A stretch of 64,000 nucleotides of DNA from Pontixanthobacter gangjinensis (GTDB taxonomy: Bacteria; Pseudomonadota; Alphaproteobacteria; Sphingomonadales; Sphingomonadaceae), in assembly GCF_009827545.1 (NCBI RefSeq), contig NZ_WTYS01000001.1:620001-684000 (forward strand). The letters run 5' to 3'. How positions within the stretch are numbered: position 1 is the first letter of the stretch; each line of letters opens with the position of its first letter. The position numbers and the translations under genes are program-made. Positions 56,454-64,000 of the stretch are shown here, one piece after another. A model generated the notes under the pieces. It was not told where the DNA came from. It saw only the letters and a list, made by a program, of their open reading frames with translations, and searched no databases.

Positions 56454-57755
56454 TCAGCGGTAACTGCCATTCCGCCGCGCATTTCGCAATTCCGTTGGCA
56501 ATTTTTGTGCAGCCGCTGTGCATAATGCTAAGAGCATCGCGAGAGTGCCCGTGCGCAGAGGAAAATCAAGCGCCGAATGGGCCAGCAGTACCGCCGCTAC
56601 CCCCCAAGCGGCCCATGCAAGCCGGTCTGCGCGGACTTGTAGCAAATTCCACGCCAACAGGGCGAGCGCGACCAGCGCAGCAACAGCGGTGATGACACCA
56701 GCGACACCGCCTTCAAGCGCCAATTGTAAATAGTCGTTATGGGCGGCGACGACATAGCGCGTTTCGAGCAGATCGAGGTCCTCGTAAGCCATATAAACTG
56801 GCACAAAGCTGCCATAGCCCGATCCAAACGGCCACATCGCACGGGTTGCGGCAATGCTGTCGCGTGCCATGGTCAGGCGCTGGTCGTCCGGAGCGATGCC
56901 GAACCTTTCAAAGATGTCCGAAAACGCCGGGATAAACAAAATCGCGACTGACCCCAAAATTCCAGCCAGCACCAGCCCGGCCCACCACTTCTTTGCAGGC
57001 CGCCAGATGGCCAGCAAGGCGGCGAGCGCGGCCGGCAGCGACAAAGCTATCCCGGCGCGGGATGTGGTGGAAATTATTGCGAACAGCAGGAATATAACCC
57101 CCATCGTGGCAATGTATTTATATTGGCGGAAATGCCGCGTTGGCAGCAAGGCGATGGTCAGCAGCATTCCCGCAATCAGCAAATCAGCATGATGGTTGCG
57201 GTTCGTGAACATTCCGGTCGCGGTGCCCGCATGTTCTGTGGCATAAAGCGAGAAGCCGCCCGAGACGCGCTGGACAATGCCCAATGCCGCGCTGAGCAGA
57301 GCAAATCCAGCGACCAAGGCAAGCAGGCGCTTGATCGACTTTCCATCCAAGCGTGTCACCGCGATATGCAGCACCAGCGGGGCAACCAAGGTAAGCAGAC
57401 CGATTGCCGCGGCGCCGGGATCTAGAGCAATTGGCCGCCAGCCCAGCTCATTTCCCGATGCAACCAACGACGCGGCGGCTAGCTCGCGTCCGGGCAGTGC
57501 GGTCCAGATTGACGGCGGCAAAGGTATCAATTGCAGAAGAGCAACGCCGAATAGGCCAAGCGCCAGCTTAGCTGTCCAGGCAAGCGGCCACTTCGCACTG
57601 GTCGCCAATGTGAGATAAAGCAGCGGCAATGCAGCAAGCAAAACGGCCAGATCATTCAACGGGCGCGATGTGCCTCCTGCGAGCAGCGCGACAATTAGCA
57701 AACCCGCGCAAGCCACAAGCCGAGTATTGCTGCGAGAGGTGCCAGTGTGCGTCAT
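56454..57755 (-). CDS. O-antigen ligase/polymerase family membrane protein
   Basis: A 433-residue protein with about 12 hydrophobic segments. The periplasmic loop (about residues 280-325) carries DSIAATRAMWPFGSGYGSF and HNDYLQLALEGGV, the typical WaaL/Wzy_C motif with conserved His-Asn-Asp-Tyr. It may polymerise the repeat unit. It overlaps fcl by ATGA and lies 42 bases upstream of the Wza gene. Together with the plus-half gene there are two polymerase candidates. Confidence 0.88.
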   Translation of the reverse strand: MTHTGTSRSNTRLVACAGLLIVALLAGGTSRPLNDLAVLLAALPLLYLTLATSAKWPLAWTAKLALGLFGVALLQLIPLPPSIWTALPGRELAAASLVASGNELGWRPIALDPGAAAIGLLTLVAPLVLHIAVTRLDGKSIKRLLALVAGFALLSAALGIVQRVSGGFSLYATEHAGTATGMFTNRNHHADLLIAGMLLTIALLPTRHFRQYKYIATMGVIFLLFAIISTTSRAGIALSLPAALAALLAIWRPAKKWWAGLVLAGILGSVAILFIPAFSDIFERFGIAPDDQRLTMARDSIAATRAMWPFGSGYGSFVPVYMAYEDLDLLETRYVVAAHNDYLQLALEGGVAGVITAVAALVALALLAWNLLQVRADRLAWAAWGVAAVLLAHSALDFPLRTGTLAMLLALCTAAAQKLPTELRNARRNGSYR

Positions 57756-58693
57756 TTCCGCTTGCTTGCCCCCGCCGCATATTCCGCCACCGTTTGGGCG
57801 ATACCGTGTTCTAGTGAAATCCTTGGCGACCAGCCTAGACCCCTGATCCGCGTGGAATCGAGCAATTTGCGCGGAGTGCCGTCGGGCTGGCTTGTATCCA
57901 GTTCCAAATTTCCCTCCAACCCGGTCGCTTGCATTACCATTTTCGCCAGTTCTGCGATTGTCAGATCGATTCCGCTGCCCACGTTGATGTGCTGTTCGTC
58001 AGAATAGTTCTTCAGCAAGAATACCAGAGCATCGGCCAAATCGTCGGCGTGCAGAAATTCTCTGCGTGGTGTGCCGCTGCCCCATACAGCCAAAGTATTC
58101 TGGCCCGCTTGCCTGGCCTCGTAAGCCTTGCGGATCAGTGCGGGCAGAACGTGACTGTTGTCGAGATCGTAAGTGTCATTGGTGCCGTAAAGATTGGTCG
58201 GCATGGCCGAAATGAAGTCGCAACCATGCTGGCGGCGGTAGGCCTGACACAGTTTTATCCCGGCGATTTTGGCAATCGCGTAATATTCATTGGTCGGCTC
58301 CAGCGGGCCGGTCAGTAGGCTGTCTTCCGTAATCGGCTGTTCGGCAAATTTGGGATAGATGCAGGATGATCCCAGAAACAACAGCTTTGACACGCCGCTG
58401 CGATATGCGCCCTCGATAACGTTTGTCTGGATTGCCAGATTGTCATGCAGGAAATCGGCTGGTGAGTCTGAATTTGCGCGTATTCCGCCGACTTTCGCGG
58501 CTGCCAAAATCACTGCATCGGGCTGGTTAGAATTGAACCACTCGCGGACTGCGGCCTGATCGCGCAGATCAAGCGTGCTGCGGTCAGCAGTCAAACATTC
58601 GCACTCCTCAGCCACAAGGCGGCGCAAGACAGCAGAGCCGACCATTCCGCGATGGCCCGCAACGAAAATACGCTTTCCTGATAATTCGAACAT
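57752..58693 (-). CDS. fcl: GDP-L-fucose synthase
   Basis: A 313-residue NADPH-dependent SDR that epimerises and reduces GDP-4-keto-6-deoxymannose to GDP-L-fucose. GHRGMVGSA is the cofactor motif, LGSSCIYPK the catalytic Ser loop and YYAIAK the Tyr-Lys pair. It works on the product of Gmd, encoded in the same operon. Length matches E. coli (321). Confidence 0.95.
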   Translation of the reverse strand: MFELSGKRIFVAGHRGMVGSAVLRRLVAEECECLTADRSTLDLRDQAAVREWFNSNQPDAVILAAAKVGGIRANSDSPADFLHDNLAIQTNVIEGAYRSGVSKLLFLGSSCIYPKFAEQPITEDSLLTGPLEPTNEYYAIAKIAGIKLCQAYRRQHGCDFISAMPTNLYGTNDTYDLDNSHVLPALIRKAYEARQAGQNTLAVWGSGTPRREFLHADDLADALVFLLKNYSDEQHINVGSGIDLTIAELAKMVMQATGLEGNLELDTSQPDGTPRKLLDSTRIRGLGWSPRISLEHGIAQTVAEYAAGASKRK

Positions 58694-58771
58694 TCTGGCT
58701 GCCCCTTATTATCACCTATGTCATGGCAAGCTTCGGCGCGCATCGCAATTTATGTAACATCGCGGCCAAAT

Positions 58772-60151
58772 TCACCGAGAGCCTGAAACAACCCGTCGCC
58801 ATAATGCGCCAAGCTCTGCAATCGGAGGGCGGCAGTGGCCAAGCAGGAACGAGCGTTTCTGCAAGCCGACCAGTGAAAGCGTGATCGGTATCGCGATAAG
58901 CGTCATCATCAGTTCGGCCATGACTATGCCAATGGATAGCAACGACAATGAGCCTGTTTGCGACAAGCCAAGCATAAGGACCAGTCCGGCAAGGCTTACT
59001 GCCAGATAACTCCATGCCAGTGGGCGGTGCCGGTTTGTCCCCATCCGGATTGTTGAGGAAACCGACCACAAAGCTTCGAACAAAGTGGCCAATAACAAGG
59101 TGGCAAACAGAATGGGCAGAAACAGGATTTTCCCGCCAGTCCAGACTTCAAAAAACCACGGTCCGAGCGCCATCAATCCCGCAGCAACGATGATCGCGGC
59201 CCAGAAAGTCAGCCGAGAAACGCTAAGCAAGATCGCGCCCAATTCAGCCTTTTGTTCGTCCGCTTGCAACAGGCCTGCCTCGGCCCGAAGCGGCACGACC
59301 GCCAATTGGACCACTTGCGATACCATCCGCGAAAGCGTCCTGTGGGTAACGAAAATTGCGACCGCCGCAGCTCCAAAAGTCATGCCAACCACCACTACCG
59401 CCCCTTGCAGGATGAGCGATTGGGCTAGCGGGAACAGCATGAATTCCATTCCGCTGCCAAGAAACCCGCGCAGGCTCTCGGTCCGTTTGCGAAACGGATT
59501 AAGCGCGGGCGCTAGATCCCTGCCAGCGAGAATAAGCGCCAGAATTCCATATTCTGCGATCCGGCTGATAAGCAGGATCGCAGCGAGCTCGATTGGCCCA
59601 GCGTCCAGCAACCCAACCGCGATGAACGCTGCCCCAAGCCGAAGAAAGGCACCTGTTGCCCGAACCAGCAAGCCCGCCGGCAGGATGCGCCGCGCTCTCA
59701 TCCCGGCGATTAGAGCCAGGGAATTTTGCGAAACAAGCGTTCCGGCAATTAGCAGCACGAAAATGCCTTGTGCTTCACCGTTGGATATTGCCGAGAGCCG
59801 CAACCAATCGCTGACAGGACTGACCAGCACCAGCACCACCAACAATGCGAACAGGATCAGCGACCACAGCAAGAATGCCGACGAATAATCGCGAAAAAAA
59901 CGAGCCATATTCTGCTCGTCACCATCGCCAGCGCGCTTCGCCAATTCATTTGATCCCGATTGCACAACCCCGAAATCGAGCAGTGCAAGATAGACTGGTA
60001 TCGCCGCAATCAGCAGCCATTCGCCAAACAATTCAACCGACCAGGCGGCGAGCAAAACAGGCACGAACAGTAATTGTTCAAGCATCCGCGCAATCAGGCT
60101 TACCCCGCTCGCGCCGCTGGCTTGGAGCAATCTCTGACGGACGTCAGCCAT
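58772..60151 (-). CDS. Polysaccharide flippase (Wzx-like)
   Basis: A 459-residue membrane protein with about 12 to 14 hydrophobic segments and almost no large loops, of the MOP/oligosaccharide flippase superfamily. Motifs in the first segment (GASGVSLIARMLEQLLFVPVL) and a mid-protein MVSQVVQLAVVPLRAEAGLL fit Wzx-type proteins. It would flip the undecaprenyl-linked repeat unit to the periplasm. A 78-base gap precedes fcl downstream. Confidence 0.85.
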   Translation of the reverse strand: MADVRQRLLQASGASGVSLIARMLEQLLFVPVLLAAWSVELFGEWLLIAAIPVYLALLDFGVVQSGSNELAKRAGDGDEQNMARFFRDYSSAFLLWSLILFALLVVLVLVSPVSDWLRLSAISNGEAQGIFVLLIAGTLVSQNSLALIAGMRARRILPAGLLVRATGAFLRLGAAFIAVGLLDAGPIELAAILLISRIAEYGILALILAGRDLAPALNPFRKRTESLRGFLGSGMEFMLFPLAQSLILQGAVVVVGMTFGAAAVAIFVTHRTLSRMVSQVVQLAVVPLRAEAGLLQADEQKAELGAILLSVSRLTFWAAIIVAAGLMALGPWFFEVWTGGKILFLPILFATLLLATLFEALWSVSSTIRMGTNRHRPLAWSYLAVSLAGLVLMLGLSQTGSLSLLSIGIVMAELMMTLIAIPITLSLVGLQKRSFLLGHCRPPIAELGALWRRVVSGSR

Positions 60152-60166
60152 CCCGGCGGTCCAACC

Positions 60167-61078
60167 TTAGCGCGGCATGCACAGGATTTCCCCATGCATC
60201 CGCGTATCGGGCGCGCGTGCCGGGTCGGCAGCATCCATGATCTGGTAATCAAGCTCCTCGATCATCGCGATAATGGTCTCGGGTGACGAGCCAAAGCCGC
60301 TCAGGAGATCTCTCGCCAGCTCGCACAAAATGACCGGTCGGTGCTGTGCAAGTGTCTGCGCGGCGCCTTCCAGCACGAGCGCTTCGGCACCTTCAACGTC
60401 AATCTTAATCAAGCCGGGCGATAGGCTATGCTGGCGGGACAACAGGTCAATCGTGCTGGTCTGTACTTGCGACTGCCCCACACTATCGCCTTTGGTTGCC
60501 GGATGAGAGACCGGTTTCATTGAGGCATATTCTTCTTTTCCGGCGATCTCGTGCAGGATGGCCTGGCCAGCCCCAGCACCAGCGGTTGCTGCGCCGTTGA
60601 ACGCGATCACCCGATCATCGCGTCCATTGGCAGTGATATTTTGCGAAAGCCGGGCAAATGCCTCGGCTGACGGCTCAATGGCCAAGACCCGGCCGTCCCT
60701 CAGCAGGCTGGCGCCGAGCATCGTGAAGAAGCCGACATTGGCGCCCACATCAATCATATCGCGCTGCGGATCAATGTGCTTGCGAATAAGCGCGGTAACT
60801 TCGGGTTCGTAACGGTCATGCAGGATGATCCTGCGGAACAGATGCGACTTTGGGGAACAGGCAAAACGACCGGCAAATTCGGGCAGGTCCAGCACCACAT
60901 CCCCGCCAATCCGCCTTGCCGCATTTTCTGCTGTTTTCATTGCTGGTGCATTCACGCGGTCGATGTATTTGCGCCGCAGCGCGACCGGCGCGGCAAGCAG
61001 CGCCTTTGCAATTCCGCCGGAGAAATAGAGCGAACGCAGGCTCCGGCTTAGCCTGCTATCCTTGTCGCGCGTGCTCAT
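60167..61078 (-). CDS. FkbM-family SAM-dependent methyltransferase
   Basis: A 303-residue methyltransferase. IDVGANVGFFTMLGASLL is SAM-binding motif I, AIEPSAEAFARL motif II, and IKIDVEGAEALVLEGA is the FkbM hallmark. The enzyme would O-methylate a sugar in the repeat unit. Spacing to the upstream gmd gene is 1 base and to the flippase gene 15, so it is fully within the operon. Confidence 0.9.
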   Translation of the reverse strand: MSTRDKDSRLSRSLRSLYFSGGIAKALLAAPVALRRKYIDRVNAPAMKTAENAARRIGGDVVLDLPEFAGRFACSPKSHLFRRIILHDRYEPEVTALIRKHIDPQRDMIDVGANVGFFTMLGASLLRDGRVLAIEPSAEAFARLSQNITANGRDDRVIAFNGAATAGAGAGQAILHEIAGKEEYASMKPVSHPATKGDSVGQSQVQTSTIDLLSRQHSLSPGLIKIDVEGAEALVLEGAAQTLAQHRPVILCELARDLLSGFGSSPETIIAMIEELDYQIMDAADPARAPDTRMHGEILCMPR

Positions 61079-61079
61079 G

Positions 61080-62231
<1,152 letters not shown>

Positions 62232-63413
62232 TCATTTTTGGCGTGATAGATATTGCCCGACACGCGCCATTTGGGCTGCCGTGGAGCGCGATTCAGGTGC
62301 GGTCATGCTGGCAGCGAAGCTTGCCCCGCGCCGGAACAGCCAGGGCAAATATTTTTCACGCTGCATAGTATCAGATGCGAAAACCCCGCGTTGCTTTCCC
62401 GATAATTTGGCCTTCAATCGCCGGCCCAGTTCGCCAATTCCGCCAGCTTTTCCGGCATTGATGATTGCCGCCGCAGCACCAACATTCTTGCGCTGCGCCA
62501 GATTCTGCACAAGCAATCGCTCGCAATCATTAAGCACTTCAGCCGGCGGTTTTGCGGGAGCGCCGAGCCAGCCGATTTGGCCGTTACTAATCCATTTCTG
62601 AACCAAGGCGAGAACCAGTACAGCGCCATTCGCATAGCCGCCTTGGTCGGCGTCTCGCCAGAAATTGAGCCAATCAATTGAATGGCTATCCAGCAAAAAG
62701 CCGATATCGCTGAGGACCAAAGGACCAACATCGAAGCGATGGCTGTAAGCAGCGTGGACCACCAGATGGATGAGCATGTGGTAGGGCTTGGGATAGCGGC
62801 ATGGATCGCCCGGACCGGCTGGTTGCGCGTCAGAAAAAATGCGCTCGTCCATCAGCGGGGGCATCGTCCATTCGGTCGATCCCGGCGGTTCCCACGCATG
62901 CATATGAATTTCGAATTCGATGCCTGATGGCGAGGTAAGCGGGGGCAAATGTTTGGCCGCGCCGACCATTTGTTCAGCGGGCAATGCGGAGGGATCCGAC
63001 TGAACAAAGCCGTGCTCGCGCAATAGGTTAAACGCGGCCAATGCCTGCTCGGGCTGCAGCAAAAGGTCGATATCGCGCAGCGGCCGCTCCGCCGCCGCAG
63101 GATAGCTATACCAGGCTAGCGAGGCGCCTTTAAGCGCGACAGTTTCAAGCCCGGCCGAGCGCAGCAATTCGACCGTAGAGAATAATTCGGCGCGATGGGC
63201 CAATGCTGTGAGGGCGCTCTCACGGTGCGCCTTGCGCAGTTCTTCGCGAATGTCAGTGGGAGTTTCTATCTCGATTTCACCACGCTCGAGCCGCCCGTGG
63301 ATTAGCGCAAGAGTCCTATGCTGGTCGGCGATCTGCAGAATATTTCGCCACTGAACAGCGGACAGAACGTTCAGATCCTTTTGAAGCTGTCTCTGTCCAA
63401 GCAGCCGCAGCAA
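62232..63413 (-). CDS. NTP_transf_5-family nucleotidyltransferase-fold protein
   Basis: A protein of about 393 residues in the family of uncharacterised nucleotidyltransferases found with polysaccharide and lasso-peptide loci. VALKGASLAWYSYP and RPLRDIDLLLQPEQA hold the paired Asp residues of the fold, and HLVVHAAYSHRF resembles the His-rich second half. The start is uncertain: the first standard codon is TTG at 63413, but a CTG at 63479 overlaps the preceding stop as CTGA with GGAG just before it, which would add 22 residues. Its role in EPS synthesis is unknown. Confidence 0.78.
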   Translation of the reverse strand: MLRLLGQRQLQKDLNVLSAVQWRNILQIADQHRTLALIHGRLERGEIEIETPTDIREELRKAHRESALTALAHRAELFSTVELLRSAGLETVALKGASLAWYSYPAAAERPLRDIDLLLQPEQALAAFNLLREHGFVQSDPSALPAEQMVGAAKHLPPLTSPSGIEFEIHMHAWEPPGSTEWTMPPLMDERIFSDAQPAGPGDPCRYPKPYHMLIHLVVHAAYSHRFDVGPLVLSDIGFLLDSHSIDWLNFWRDADQGGYANGAVLVLALVQKWISNGQIGWLGAPAKPPAEVLNDCERLLVQNLAQRKNVGAAAAIINAGKAGGIGELGRRLKAKLSGKQRGVFASDTMQREKYLPWLFRRGASFAASMTAPESRSTAAQMARVGQYLSRQK

Positions 63414-63475
63414 TATTCGGCCGTGGTCTTTTTCCCAAGGCGCCTCGCTTTTCCGCAGATCGCCGCCTCGCAGGA

Positions 63476-64000
63476 TCAGTTCTCCGGAACCGAGAAGGTC
63501 CCGGTTACCCGTCCGCTCGAACCGGAGCTGGTGCCCGGCTGTCCGGTCACAGAAGACGAACCGCTGGCGCGGCCATCAATGCTCGAAACGCCGCTCTTCA
63601 GGTCGATGACCAATCGGCCGCCGTTCAAAGTGTCGGACCCGCGCCGAAGCCGGACATTGCCTGCCATGGTGATGATCCGGCGATTAAAGTCGTAGACCGC
63701 AACATCTCCGCTGGCCGCCTCGCTACCGCGCGTAACGGTGACGCCGCCCGTCGCGGTTATCCGTTGGATGCTGAGCGATCCCGTGTCGCTGTAATTGACC
63801 AAGGTCCGTGCGGAGCGGACACGCAAGCCAGCCTGCGTAATATCGACATTGCCCGACAGGACAACGCGGTTCTGCCGGTCCTGCAATTCAATCCGGTCAG
63901 CGGCGTAATTCACCGGTGCGTTTGAATTGTGCGAAGCAATCGCCTGCGCGTGCAATTGCATGCCGTGGGCAGCTGCAATAGTCAGGCTGAAGCCCAACAG
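63476..64000 (-). CDS. LptA/OstA-like periplasmic protein, 5' end missing
   Basis: The visible 173 residues begin inside a signal peptide (hydrophobic run ending HAQA) and continue with the OstA beta-jellyroll. VNYAADRIELQDRQNRVVLSG and NVDITQAGLRVRSARTLVNY are typical of LptA, with LRRGSDTLNGGRLVIDL later. The C-terminus is a Ser/Gly-rich tail. LptA carries lipopolysaccharide across the periplasm. The frame is open to the window end, so the start lies beyond 64000. It overlaps the next gene only if the CTG start there is used. Confidence 0.85.
   Translation of the reverse strand: MLGFSLTIAAAHGMQLHAQAIASHNSNAPVNYAADRIELQDRQNRVVLSGNVDITQAGLRVRSARTLVNYSDTGSLSIQRITATGGVTVTRGSEAASGDVAVYDFNRRIITMAGNVRLRRGSDTLNGGRLVIDLKSGVSSIDGRASGSSSVTGQPGTSSGSSGRVTGTFSVPEN

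Overview
The window looks like chromosomal DNA of an alphaproteobacterium of the order Sphingomonadales, most likely the Erythrobacteraceae/Sphingomonadaceae side. The evidence is a moderately GC-rich sequence, densely packed genes with many 4-base start/stop overlaps, frequent GTG and TTG starts, the order DUF3576-leuS-lptE-holA, the 180-kDa type NAD-glutamate dehydrogenase and a phaB-RHH pair. I found no rRNA, tRNA, insertion sequence, CRISPR array or integrated prophage.

Region 1 (1-39900) is mostly housekeeping. In order it holds: queG (5' end cut by the window edge); a ferredoxin-type reductase; NAD-glutamate dehydrogenase; a minus-strand group (flavin oxidoreductase, TPR protein, alpha/beta hydrolase); a compact minus-strand operon of two small membrane proteins, an XRE regulator and a 34-residue lipoprotein; phoD; thrS with an apparent threonine leader-peptide attenuator; a TauE-type exporter; agmatine deiminase; an M28 peptidase; glnE-bcp-DUF455; an M23 peptidase; an acyl-CoA synthetase-P450-SDR catabolic operon; a YqiJ-flotillin pair with a clear terminator; an S1/P1 nuclease; galU; murA; phaB with an RHH protein; a putative outer-membrane protein; and DUF3576-leuS-lptE-holA.

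Region 2 (about 39900-64000) is one large exopolysaccharide locus in two convergent halves. The plus half (39989-51779) starts with a polyprenyl-phosphate sugar transferase and carries four further glycosyltransferases plus one polymerase-like membrane protein, a beta-propeller protein, and a two-gene cassette that resembles the head-spike base plus SGNH esterase pair of gene transfer agents and phages. The minus half (64000 down to 51753) runs from an LptA-like gene (cut by the window edge) through a nucleotidyltransferase-fold protein, gmd, an FkbM methyltransferase, a Wzx-like flippase, fcl, an O-antigen-ligase-like protein, Wza, a Wzc tyrosine autokinase, an unknown exported protein and an acetyltransferase. 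Gmd plus Fcl make GDP-L-fucose, so the polymer is predicted to contain fucose, to be acetylated, and to be assembled by a Wzx/Wzy-type pathway. galU in region 1 could supply UDP-glucose.

The two most interesting items are the thrS leader (four consecutive Thr codons followed by mutually exclusive hairpins) and the spike-like cassette inside the polysaccharide locus.
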